Assembly: GCA_037044905.1 (NCBI GenBank)
Contig: JBAOKB010000031.1
Coordinates: 1-54,038, forward strand
DNA: 54,038 nt
Direction: 5' to 3'
DNA from: Hortaea werneckii
Lineage: Eukaryota > Ascomycota > Dothideomycetes > Mycosphaerellales > Teratosphaeriaceae
A program made the position numbers and the translations under genes. Under the pieces are notes generated by a model. The model did no database searches. It saw only the letters and a program-made list of their open reading frames with translations, and was not told the origin of the DNA. Of the stretch, positions 44,832 through 53,978 are shown one piece after another. How positions within the stretch are numbered: the first letter of the stretch is position 1; every line of letters begins with the position of its first letter.

Positions 44832-45894
44832 TCATCTCAATATTGCTGTGCGTACTGCTTCGCCGTCACAATACTGTGCCCATCCATCGAGCGATTCGTC
44901 TTTGAGAATGATACTGAAGCCATCACTCCCGGCGGCGTCGTCCTTGTTACTGCAGATACGAGAGATCTTATTGGGAGCTACGTTTCCGGCATCTGTCTTC
45001 GAAGGGTATTCGATTTGAAAAACGGGCTTGTTTGCGTTGATGAAAGGTGCGAAGTTCCCGCATTCCTCATATTCCGTGCACTCTTCAACGACAGAGAAAT
45101 GCACGTCGGATTCGATATCGGATACTATTTCTGCCGCATTCTTGAGACCAATCGATAGACCATTGGCCTGGGCCTGTTGTGAAAGGAATCGTATAAACTT
45201 GATTGAGTCGTATGCTCCAAGGTCTAGACCGTTATCATTGTTCTGGCGAAGGTCAGTCTTGTCTCATCTGAATACAGCCAAGGAAAAGACTTACATAACC
45301 GTCAATGTTATCCGGATCAATCGCATCGCAGCCCTTCTTTCGGGCGAGCGCAATCCTGTTAGCCATGATGCGTCTCACATTTGGACTGTTGAGGTCGAGC
45401 CACTTCTCATCAAGCCAACCGTCGAGAGGCTCTCCAAGATCTGACTCGCGAAATTGGAATGAGTCCGAACGATAAGGCTCATATGAGCCGGCGCTGAAGT
45501 AGCAGACAACCTTCTTCTCAAGCTTATGCAGAGCATCGATGGTGGAGGGCGGGTTGTCGAAAAGATCAATGTCGAACACGTCGACGTCCGGCTCTATAGC
45601 AGGTGCATTTGGGCTCAGTTCGAGAGGATGACGGAGCACTATCTGCCAAGTCGCCCGAGCTCCAGGTCGCCAGATGGTGTTGTTTCCGTTTGCCGTTTTC
45701 TCAACAGATCGTGCTAAGAGTCCGGAGGAGCTTGGGTTTCCGCTCTTTGTTTGGACAAATCTGGCGCCTAAACCGGCGGCCAAGGAGACAGTGGTCAAAG
45801 CCACGCTGATCATCGCAAGGATTGAAAAGATTCGGGCCTTTCGTTGTCGAGGCTTGGAGCTAGGCTCGTTGAAGTACAAGTTCTCGGTCTCCAT
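44832..45894 (-). CDS. GH114-type endo-alpha-1,4-polygalactosaminidase-like protein, membrane-anchored
   Basis: Predicted 336 aa from exons 45894-45295 and 45242-44832 (52-bp intron GTAAGT...GCCAG). A short cytosolic tail is followed by one hydrophobic segment at about 20-45 (FSILAMISVALTTVSLAAGLG), so it is probably a type II membrane or signal-anchor protein. The TIM-barrel part has WQIVL, VFDIDLFD, KKVVCYFSAGSYE (strand 2), GCDAIDPDNIDGY with candidate catalytic acids, ANGLSIGLKNA, and VVEECTEYEECG with FINANKPVFQIEY. These match the GH114/DUF297 pattern. Such enzymes cut galactosaminogalactan-type exopolymers. The start at METENLYF is chosen over an in-frame ATG 65 codons upstream because it sets the membrane anchor near the N-terminus. 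Confidence 0.85.
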
Positions 45895-46374
45895 TTGATG
45901 AATTGATGTCCGGCAGCATTCAAGATCAAGCGATGGACCGTTTGGCGAAGCTACTTTGTTATATGGTCGATTTGCAAATGAGGGTGAATGGGTTGCAACA
46001 GAGCGGAACTGCCGACGATTATATCGTGAAAGGTGTGACATGTCTCCGCGCTTCAAAGGCAAGTTACAGCAAGCGCTGGGCCTGGCCATTTCCGCTTTTT
46101 AGGGCCGTCAAATTTCCACCATGTCGGTCGGCGCGCTTATTCATGCGGCTCACTCTGACACGGTCCGTAGTCATTTTAGTCTGCAGGTCGCCCTTACCTT
46201 AATCGAAAAACAACATGTGCTGCATGTTCTATCTGAAACGCCGTTTTCTTTCCGAAGGTTGCCAAGGGGCAAATGTAAGGAGGGTTGCTTAGGACAGAAT
46301 GTGCGTCGCTATGTGCGCGAACGTTATTTGTATGTTCGTTGCTACACCTTAAGATCTAGATGGCCATTTTGTTC
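45895..46374. other. Upstream region of the GH114-like gene
   Basis: 480 bp of ordinary composition ending where the second AT-rich block begins. No gene is supported. Confidence 0.45.
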
Positions 46375-46612
46375 TACTCCTCTCTCGGATTACCTTTCCC
46401 TACTAAGAAAGAGATAAATCTCCCGTTAGTTAGAAATCCCGCGTTATAACTTGGTCCTATCTCCGTTGTCTTACTACATAAAACTCGCCGTATATTCGGT
46501 ATACCTACATTAACAAGAGTACTAAACAAAGTAGTAGTTATTGCACGTGTTGCGATCGCGTTTCGTATAGCATGTATACCCCTTTAGTAACTAGGAAAGT
46601 ACTAGTTAAAAT

Positions 46613-46927
46613 CCAAATAGTCCTAAACTAAATAGTCCTAAACTAAATGGTCCTAAACTAAATAGGCCTAGACTAAATAGTCCTAAACTAAATAGCCCGA
46701 AAACAATAGGCCTAAACTAAATAGTCCTAAACTAAATAGTCTAAAACTAAATAGCCTAAAAATAGTAGGCCTAAACTAAGTAGCCTAAAACTAAATAGCC
46801 TAATAGGTCTAAACTAAATAGCCTAAAACTAAATGGCCTAATAGGCCTAATAGGCCCTAATAGGCCTAAAACTAAATAGGCCTAAAACTAAATAGGCCTA
46901 AATAGCCTAAATAGCCTAAACAACCTA
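46613..46927 (+). repeat. 15-bp AT-rich tandem repeat array
   Basis: The unit TCCTAAACTAAATAG is repeated about twenty times with drift. Variants include GCCTAAAACTAAATAG, and shorter CCTAATAGG units appear near the right end. It is non-coding. The CCTAA core is reminiscent of a degraded CCCTAA telomere unit, but that is only a resemblance. Confidence 0.85.
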
Positions 46928-47177
46928 ACTAATATAAGACTATAAATCTAATCTTCTAGGGCCTAAGGGTTAGAGTTAGAGGTCTTATCTATAATATCTT
47001 CTTATAAGGACTTATTCTATTATAATATTAGAATTTATAACCTTATAATATACTAGATACTAGCTATAATATTAATAAGGACGCGTAAAGGCCTAATTTA
47101 GATAATACTAAAGAGTAATATAATCTATCTAGGACCTTTCTACTTATAAGTAAATAGTAGATAGTTTAGTACTATAA

Positions 47178-47456
47178 TGTTACGAACATAGTTATAAGAC
47201 GGTTAGACCTAAAGCAATTAACTAGTAAGGGCTAGGGAAGCAAGGAGTTACGTAATATATATATAAGTAGGCGCTACCGTAGTAGGCAACTAACTATATA
47301 TATATATGTAAGCGACTAGTTAACGAGCGACTAGGCGATTACTAAGCGACTAATCGCTAAGCGACCAAGCGATTAGGTATATAAAGACACGAATCTCTTA
47401 TATATATAACTAGGTACGTTTCTTACTAGGAGTTCGTGTATTTAACTTATATTACA
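47178..47456 (+). repeat. Candidate LTR of a Ty3/gypsy-like element
   Basis: The segment starts TGTTACGAAC and ends ATTACA, so it has TG...CA ends. An AT-rich TATATATA promoter-like stretch lies inside. A sequence that could be a mutated tRNA primer-binding site (ATCCGACTATTAGG) follows directly, and a gag relic begins about 250 bp later in the same orientation. No second LTR copy is in the window to prove it. Confidence 0.45.
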
Positions 47457-47709
47457 ATCCGACTATTAGGTAGAGACCTTATAGCCTTGTTATAATTAGT
47501 TATCCTATAACCTAGTTGTCTTAACACATCTGTTCTAAAGAGCTCTAAACCTATAATACTACCTCGTAGGGTCGTAATACTTTAAACACCCTTAAGAAAC
47601 TTTGTACCTTAGACAACAATAGCTCTAAACAATTAACGCGATACTAGTATATAACTACGACTAGTTAGTACGGCACTAACTAATAGGTCTAACGACAATA
47701 CTAAAGTCG

Positions 47710-48090
47710 CTAAGCTAGACTTCTTTTATAGAGAACGTTCTAAGCTTAACGATTAGCTTAATTAACTTATAATATTTTTTAAGATAGAAGGAATTACCTA
47801 AGATAGAAAGAAAACTATTATAGCGTTATCCTATCTTAAGGGACAAGCCTAATAGTAGATTCGACCTCGCTTGTAGGATATTCTTATTAATAAACGAGAT
47901 ACTAAAGGAATTTTTAGCAACTAGAATAACTTTGTCGAAGCTATCCGTAATATCTATAGTTTAAGTAACGACAAACAAGTCGCTATTCGAGTTATCTAAT
48001 ACCTTACTTAGAAGACGTCTACCTCTTAGTATACTACTAAGTTTAGGAAGTATTCGGGCAAGACCGATTAGGATAAACAAGCCCTACCCT
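47710..48090 (+). pseudogene. RIP-mutated Ty3/gypsy-like gag fragment
   Basis: In one plus frame about 125 codons read as a retroelement gag capsid: KLDFFYRERSKLND, then KIEGIT and KTIIALSYLKGQA, then NNFVEAIRNIYSLSNDKQ, then YTTKFRKYSGKTD. The frame is broken only by TAA and TAG, at places where Gln (CAA/CAG) or Trp (TGG) is expected, the C-to-T/G-to-A outcome of repeat-induced point mutation. The relic stops at about 48090, where the subtelomeric helicase unit begins, so the rest of the element has been lost or replaced. Confidence 0.75.
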
Positions 48091-48094
48091 CAAT

Positions 48095-48660
48095 CCTTCA
48101 AAGAATCCGGGGCGGATTCCATGATAATGCGTGGGGGGCACGGGCCACCGAATTCGCCGGAGGGGGCAGATTCCATGAAAAACCGGGGGCAGAAGGAATG
48201 AAAAGTACCGGTCGGAATCGTTTCAAACTCGGTGAGTTTCCAATCCGTAGGCACTTTACTCGTGAGTTTTCAACATCGGAGCGGGAGACCCGCGTGGTGA
48301 ATTGTTATCGCGGTTCGAAAATCCCGACATTCTGTGTGAAGTTCCGCTCGCAAAGGCTTAGGGTTAGGGTCGGCGGGCGTAACGGCGGTTCGGCTGGAAT
48401 TGAGGGACCGCCGGAAGCGCAGGCTGGACGCTCGCGAAGAGGTAGGGTAGATAGAAATACACCAACAAAGGTGCAGAAAAGCACCCAGCAAGACCACCGA
48501 CTCTTGTAGCATGTAGCTAACGTTCAACCCCATCATGTGTGACCGCGCCATCGCGACAGGGATCGCGAAAATTCTGTGACAGGGGTCGGTGCAGCTGAGC
48601 CCAGGCGAGGCCGCCGACCGAAACATCAGGACAGACACGTTGCTCGACAGCTAATACACC
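48095..48660 (+). other. 5' flank of the helicase unit, GC-rich, with two telomere repeats
   Basis: Composition switches sharply from AT-rich to GC-rich at about 48095. The phrase GATTCCATGA occurs twice (near 48115 and 48170). At 48358-48370 there are two TTAGGG units in the orientation of the right telomere. A frame of 103 codons (48198-48509) has no recognisable motif. The helicase promoter should be here. Confidence 0.55.
48358..48370 (+). repeat. Interstitial telomere repeat, two TTAGGG units
   Basis: TTAGGGTTAGGGT, 290 bp before the helicase start, with the G-rich strand pointing to the right. Confidence 0.85.
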
Positions 48661-51600
48661 ATGGACGCTTTTGAGAGTCTGTTCGTACACTTCCAGAATT
48701 TTCAAATCATCGTTTGTAGAGATTGCAAGTTTGCAGTGGTTCCAGACCAAATCAAGGCGCATCTCAGCCAAAGTCACCAGACGCTAACAGTGAGCACTAG
48801 GAAAGGAATAATCGAACAAGTGGAAAAACTCGACCACGTCGCTTATAGGTCAGAAGACGTCGTGTACCCCGCCGCCGAACAGGAAGCGATCCAGGAGCTC
48901 GGCCCGGTCATCGAGCAATGCTCACAGTGCAAAGCGTGCGGGTTGCTGAGGGAGAGTAAAAAGGGGATCGAGGCGCACTGTAGAAAGGAACACGGCTGGA
49001 ACAGCGCCAAAAGCAGAGGAGGTCGAGGGAGTTTGAGGAGTCGACCCGCCGCAAACCAGCCGTTCACGGAAGGTCACTGCTGTCAGAGATTCTTCAAGTA
49101 TGCGCAGTGGACTAAGCTCTTTAAAGTGCTACCGCCAGCGCCACGGATGCTAGGAGGCGGTCATGGCTGCGAGCCCGAGGACAGGGCGCAGAAGTTGACA
49201 GATGAGGTAGCCGATGGACTCAAGAGGAAGCTGCGGGAGGCGCACCATCACAGGAAGGTGAACGTCAGCAATGTCAGGTCTGAAATGGATCCATGGCTGG
49301 AACACACCAGCTGGGCTCACCATCTGGCTGGGTTTGAGAAAGAAGAGCTACGGGCTAGTCTAAGTGCGGCGCCAAAGCTTGAGGCGGACGAGCGGGGGAT
49401 AGAGAGCGTGGATGAAGAAGAGGAGGCGATCGAGAGAGCTTGCAGAGCGACCGGCAGGGTGATCAAGAAGGCCATGGACGTCAGCAGTCCGCGGACGATC
49501 CCAAGGTCCGCTCTTCACTACGTGAACAGGAAGGAAACCGGGGCCGCGAACAACGAGACTCCATTCTACAGCAAACACGAGGCCAGTACGAAGAAGAAAT
49601 ACTCCAGGGTCTGGGTATCAATGCTGAGATATCTTTGGAGGAGTCAGACATGGGAGAACAAGCCAGACTACACGTTGACGGATGGGCAAGCGAGGAGGCT
49701 GGGAGCAATGCAAAGTCTCGCCAGACGAGAGACCGCCGCTCTAGACAAGGGAGCCAGAAAGGTCTGCGAAGACGAGTTACAATGGTCCATCGTTCTTTTC
49801 TGGGCCAGCATGCTCGACCAGGAGCTGCTAGACGACGAGTTCCAAAGCGGCTTTCTGTCCGCATTGGCAGTTCTCGGCTTGGACACCGAAGACGCAGGAT
49901 GGGTAAGCGTGTTCAACTTCACGCCGAAGCTGGCGGCCATCGTCACGGTCTGTAAGGCTCTGGTGGTGTTCATGGCTTACAAGCAGAGGCAAGACGACAT
50001 CGACCGGCTGATCGGAGCCGGGATAGGTGAGAGTGAGGCGAGAAAAGAAGCGGTCAGCATTGTAGAAGGGGTGCACGATATGGTGCCCAGGCTGTTGTGT
50101 CTTCAGGAATACGGGGGACCAGCGAGCCCGATGGACAGGGTCTTGCACATGAAGACTTTTGGAATGAGGATCAGGTTCACGGAGAAAGCCGGGGCACGGG
50201 TCACTTGGATGAACAGATGCCAACAGGTCGCCATCGACAAGATCAGCTTCAGCATGGGAGATCTCAGAGATGCACTACACTCGCTGTGGGAAAGGTGTCT
50301 GGGGAGGCTCACGAAGCGGTTGATGTTCTTACAGCAAGAGGAGGAACTGCCGATCTTGCATCTGGACAGACTGTTCGACAACCCAAGCGATCTCACCGAG
50401 GGTTGGAGCTTCTTGGACGATGAGAGAAACGATGAAGTCTTGGGCAGAGTCAGGAGGCCGGACGGGAAAGACGTGGAGAGCAGGAAGTGGTTGTGGAGCC
50501 GGGCCATGAGAGAGGACCGAATAACCAAGTACTTTCTACAAAATATCGACATGAGTGAAGTGAGGGACAGGAGTGAGCTAAAGTGGAACACGACCAAGGT
50601 GGAGCAGTACTTCCGGGAGGTGACTCTGTTCAAGGAGGAGCTGATAGTGTTGTGTCACATGGCAGGGGGAGCTCCAGCCAGAGGGACGGAAGTTGTCAGC
50701 ATCAGGACCGAGAACGGAGAGAGTGCGCGAGCGCAGAGGGGTGTTTTTGTTGACAATGGCATGGTCGAGCTGGTGACGGGCTACCACAAAGGCTACAGCA
50801 AGAGCGGCGAAGCGAAGATAATCCACAGGTATCTGCCGCAAGAGGTGGGAAAGCTGTTGGTGTACCATTTGTGGCTAGTGGAACCGTTCGTGCACATGCT
50901 CAGGTGGGAAGTCAGGGGCGAGTTCGACTTCAGCAAATATCTGTGGGAGCCGGAGCCGGAAAAGAAATGGGAAGGCGAGGTCGACGGAGTCAGGGAGGAG
51001 GAGGAGAGTGGGAGCGAAGAAGGAGGAAGGGAAAGCGACGGGGAAGAGGGCAGTTCAGGAAGCGAGAGCGAATCGAGCACAAGCCCGAGCAGTGAAAGCG
51101 AGGCGGATGGAGGTGATGACGAAGGAACGGCAGGAGATCGGATGGTCAGTGGGAGGGAGGCGCGAAGCAGGCCGAGGAATGGAGGAAAAGCGAAAGAGGG
51201 CAAGCTGCAGGCACTCAGCATAGACGGCTTCTGGAACACAGAGAGGCTGAAGAGGGTGATGAAGAGGGAGCTATCAAAATGCCAGGCCGGATTCTTTGTA
51301 ACGCCGTCGACATGGAGGCAGCTATACCCAGCCATCCAAAGGGTACACTGCCCAGAGGAAGAAGTGACAAAACAGCTCGATCGGTTGTACGAAGGAGTAA
51401 CAACAGAAGATAGGCAGATGCAATCCGGACACAGTAAAAGGATGGAAGAGTTGATCTACGGGATCTTGACGACAGAGAACCCGTTCAGCACGCAGTCCGA
51501 GCAGGCATCGTTCAGAAAGGTGAGCGTGTCATGGCACCACTTCATCAGGTGGCCGTCCACTGCGACAGGTAATGGAAAGCCGACGATCGATCTGGAGAAA

Positions 51601-53763
51601 TACAGGAAGATGGTAGAAGAAGAGAGGTGGGCGAAGTTGAGGAGGGCAGACTTGAACGTGAGTCTGAGGGAAATGCTGGGGCCGAACGCTTCATTTAGAG
51701 GCTCACAACTGGAAGGGCTAAAGGCAATCGTATCGGGCGAGCCGAAGGTAGTAATGGTCATGAGGACCGGAGGAGGCAAGAGTCTGATGTTCATGCTACC
51801 GGCATTCTGCTCAGTCGGAGGGGTGACGGTGGTAGTGGTGCCGTTGATATCGCTAAGGAGCGATCTAGAGAGGAGATGCAAGGAGATCGGACTCAACGCC
51901 GGGAGATGGCCCGACCAGAGCGCCAGGCACGCGAGGATCGTGCTAGTAACACCCGAGAGCGCAGTAACGAAGGCGTTCAACAGGTTCATCAACGACAAGC
52001 TAGCTACCGGAGAGCTAGACAGGATAGTAGTCGACGAGAGCCACATCGTTCTGGACTCGACAGAGACATGGAGGCCGAAAGTGCTCGAGCTAGCGGAGTT
52101 CGCCAGGAAGGGATGCCAGATGGTGTATCTCACGGCAACGTTGCCACCGAAGGAAGAGTCGAGCTGGCTCGAAGCGATGGGCTTGGAGAAGAGGACGGTA
52201 CGGATGATAAGAGACTCGACGACGAGGAGGAACATCGCTTACCAGGTGGTCGAGTACGACCGGCGAGAAGAAGAGGAGAGGGTAGCGGAGTTGGTAAGAA
52301 AGAAACTGGAAGAACACGAGGAGGGACAGATCATAGTGTACTGCCGGAGGGTAGAGCAGTGCAAGAAGATTGGAGAAGTGCTGAGGTGTCCAGTGTACTA
52401 CAGGAGGGTCGGAGACGAAGAAATGAAAAGGAAGATTCTGGAACAGCTGGTCAAGGGGACGCACAGAGTGTTCGCGGCGACGACAGCGATGGGAATGGGG
52501 GTGGATGCACCACACATCAGGGTGGTGGTACACGTGGGAGTGAAGGAATTGGTGAGGGATTACGCACAGGAAAGTGGAAGGGCAGGAAGAGATGGAGAGG
52601 CAAGCGAGGCGATCTTAATGAGAGGCTACAACACAGTAGGGGGTCGGAAAATCTTGGAGAAGGGATTCGTGATGGAAAGGGGGATGCACGAATATCTGGA
52701 AGGGGAGAAGTGTAGGAGGGTTGTGTTAGACAGGGAGATGGATGGGAGGGCGGACAGGATCGGATGCGAGAACGGAGAGAAAGTGTGTGATGTATGTAGA
52801 GGGTTAACAAGAACGGGAAGGAGGGCGAGGGTTGTAGTGAGGACAGGGGGGTTCGTTCCATCACAGCAGCATAGAAGGAGGGAGCAAGAGGAAGCAGACG
52901 GGTCAGGGTCAGAGCCGATGGAACAAGGTAGCGAGGATGGAACACCGAGAGGCTCAGAGTTAGGTACGGACAACGTTGACGACGAGGGAGAATCAGGGTC
53001 AGGGTTGGCCGAAGCTGGGGATGAGTGTGAAGAGGCAGCAAAGGAAGGAAGAGGGCTAAAGAGGGCAAGAAGTATAGGAGAGAGAGAGGAGAGGGAGCGA
53101 AGCATAAACGAGGCGAGGACAGGAATGAGTAGAGAGGGAGAAAGAGTGCAAGCGCAGAAGAGGTCGAGGTTAGCGGAGAGGGCTAGCAGAGAGATAGACA
53201 GAGACGAGATGGTGAAGAGGCTAGAGGATTGGACGAAGGTAGGGTGTTCGGTGTGCTGGGCGCAAGGGCAGATACAACGGGCGAAAAGGGCTCGAGGGTG
53301 GGAAGAGTGCAGAGGGCACGGGAAGGAGGCAGGGGAGAGGATGGCGGAAGTGAAGAAGAGGATGAAGCGGCTACAGATGGCTCGATTCAGCGGGTGCAAT
53401 TTCTGCTGGGTGCCGCAGAGCATATGTCAAAGATGGGAAGAGAAGACGGCGGCGTGCGGGAGTAAAACGGCAGGATATCAGCGAAGCGGAGTTGCGGGGG
53501 CAGGATGCCAATACAAGGGAGTGATGGAGGACATAGGAGGGGCGGTAATCAGCCAAAGGATGTGGGGGAGGGAAGAGAGGGAGGGAAAGGAGTGGGAGTG
53601 GGGGTGGGTAGAGGGGGAGATGGAGAGGAGTTTGGGATTTTGGGAGGGGGGAGGGTTGGAAGAGGACGAATGGGGCCGACTATGGAGGTGGGTGATCCGG
53701 AAGCGGGCGACGAACATGATGGAAACGAACGAGTTGGTGAGAATGGTGTATCATATAAGCTGA
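48661..53763 (+). CDS. Telomere-linked RecQ-type helicase with C2H2 fingers and a tyrosine-recombinase-like domain
   Basis: One uninterrupted frame of 1700 aa. Residues 19-39 (C19, C22, H34, H39) and 90-111 (C90, C93, H106, H111) form two C2H2-like fingers. Residues about 310-950 show a tyrosine-recombinase pattern: a helical segment (KKKYSRVWVSMLRYLW), APARGTE with R674, YHKG with K710, TPSTWRQL with R886, and SGHSKRMEELIYG with H924 and Y933. A Glu/Ser-rich loop (about 775-850) splits it. The RecQ core follows: TGGGKS (1036-1041), DESH (1125-1128), YLTATLPP, FAATTAMGMGVDAP and QESGRAGRDG (1303-1312). A charged linker leads to Cys/His pairs (GCSVCW, GCNFCW). Subtelomeric RecQ helicases (TLH/UTASa) are known in fungi. 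The coding strand is strongly purine-rich with AGA/AGG arginines. No RIP damage is seen. Confidence 0.93.
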   Translation: MDAFESLFVHFQNFQIIVCRDCKFAVVPDQIKAHLSQSHQTLTVSTRKGIIEQVEKLDHVAYRSEDVVYPAAEQEAIQELGPVIEQCSQCKACGLLRESKKGIEAHCRKEHGWNSAKSRGGRGSLRSRPAANQPFTEGHCCQRFFKYAQWTKLFKVLPPAPRMLGGGHGCEPEDRAQKLTDEVADGLKRKLREAHHHRKVNVSNVRSEMDPWLEHTSWAHHLAGFEKEELRASLSAAPKLEADERGIESVDEEEEAIERACRATGRVIKKAMDVSSPRTIPRSALHYVNRKETGAANNETPFYSKHEASTKKKYSRVWVSMLRYLWRSQTWENKPDYTLTDGQARRLGAMQSLARRETAALDKGARKVCEDELQWSIVLFWASMLDQELLDDEFQSGFLSALAVLGLDTEDAGWVSVFNFTPKLAAIVTVCKALVVFMAYKQRQDDIDRLIGAGIGESEARKEAVSIVEGVHDMVPRLLCLQEYGGPASPMDRVLHMKTFGMRIRFTEKAGARVTWMNRCQQVAIDKISFSMGDLRDALHSLWERCLGRLTKRLMFLQQEEELPILHLDRLFDNPSDLTEGWSFLDDERNDEVLGRVRRPDGKDVESRKWLWSRAMREDRITKYFLQNIDMSEVRDRSELKWNTTKVEQYFREVTLFKEELIVLCHMAGGAPARGTEVVSIRTENGESARAQRGVFVDNGMVELVTGYHKGYSKSGEAKIIHRYLPQEVGKLLVYHLWLVEPFVHMLRWEVRGEFDFSKYLWEPEPEKKWEGEVDGVREEEESGSEEGGRESDGEEGSSGSESESSTSPSSESEADGGDDEGTAGDRMVSGREARSRPRNGGKAKEGKLQALSIDGFWNTERLKRVMKRELSKCQAGFFVTPSTWRQLYPAIQRVHCPEEEVTKQLDRLYEGVTTEDRQMQSGHSKRMEELIYGILTTENPFSTQSEQASFRKVSVSWHHFIRWPSTATGNGKPTIDLEKYRKMVEEERWAKLRRADLNVSLREMLGPNASFRGSQLEGLKAIVSGEPKVVMVMRTGGGKSLMFMLPAFCSVGGVTVVVVPLISLRSDLERRCKEIGLNAGRWPDQSARHARIVLVTPESAVTKAFNRFINDKLATGELDRIVVDESHIVLDSTETWRPKVLELAEFARKGCQMVYLTATLPPKEESSWLEAMGLEKRTVRMIRDSTTRRNIAYQVVEYDRREEEERVAELVRKKLEEHEEGQIIVYCRRVEQCKKIGEVLRCPVYYRRVGDEEMKRKILEQLVKGTHRVFAATTAMGMGVDAPHIRVVVHVGVKELVRDYAQESGRAGRDGEASEAILMRGYNTVGGRKILEKGFVMERGMHEYLEGEKCRRVVLDREMDGRADRIGCENGEKVCDVCRGLTRTGRRARVVVRTGGFVPSQQHRRREQEEADGSGSEPMEQGSEDGTPRGSELGTDNVDDEGESGSGLAEAGDECEEAAKEGRGLKRARSIGEREERERSINEARTGMSREGERVQAQKRSRLAERASREIDRDEMVKRLEDWTKVGCSVCWAQGQIQRAKRARGWEECRGHGKEAGERMAEVKKRMKRLQMARFSGCNFCWVPQSICQRWEEKTAACGSKTAGYQRSGVAGAGCQYKGVMEDIGGAVISQRMWGREEREGKEWEWGWVEGEMERSLGFWEGGGLEEDEWGRLWRWVIRKRATNMMETNELVRMVYHIS

Positions 53764-53799
53764 GATAGAAGAGGGCAGGAGGGAGGAAGGAGGCTGAGG

Positions 53800-53810
53800 G
53801 TTAGGGTTAG
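53800..53810 (+). repeat. Short telomere-like tract
   Basis: GTTAGGGTTAG, one full TTAGGG unit plus partial units, 37 bp after the helicase stop codon. Confidence 0.75.
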
Positions 53811-53852
53811 CTAGTACAGGGCGAAATGTTAGTGAAATGTAAAAGAGAGAGC

Positions 53853-53891
53853 AAGCCGTTCAGGGCGCCGACGCCAGGGCCGCCGGAGGCA
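53853..53891 (+). repeat. 39-bp direct repeat, copy 1
   Basis: Begins AAGCCGTTCAGGGCGCC and ends CCGCCGGAGGCA. It is identical over 39 bp to the copy at 53940-53978. The 48 bp between the copies are purine-rich. Confidence 0.9.
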
Positions 53892-53939
53892 AGAGGGTTC
53901 CAATTGTCGGGAGGAAAAAGAGAGAGAAAAGGAAAGGGG

Positions 53940-53978
53940 AAGCCGTTCAGGGCGCCGACGCCAGGGCCGCCGGAGGCA
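53940..53978 (+). repeat. 39-bp direct repeat, copy 2
   Basis: Same sequence as the copy at 53853-53891. It abuts the telomere tract that starts at 53979. Confidence 0.9.

Larger units (their letters stand above)
46375..48094. mobile_element. Second AT-rich RIP-affected block with retroelement remains
   Basis: Strongly AT-rich, with no surviving open frames. It contains a 15-bp satellite (about 46613-46927), a possible LTR (47178-47456) and a decayed gag (about 47710-48090), each listed separately. The right boundary is abrupt: after about 48094 the sequence becomes GC-rich and shows no RIP signature. Confidence 0.75.

Noticed and set aside
48198..48509. 103-codon plus frame before the helicase
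   Set aside because: It has no motif, includes the telomere repeat and is separated by stops from the helicase start. It is more likely promoter or leader sequence.
51876..52715. 279-codon Arg/Glu-rich plus-strand frame inside the helicase
   Set aside because: It is the +1 shadow of a purine-rich coding region; the true frame carries all helicase motifs.
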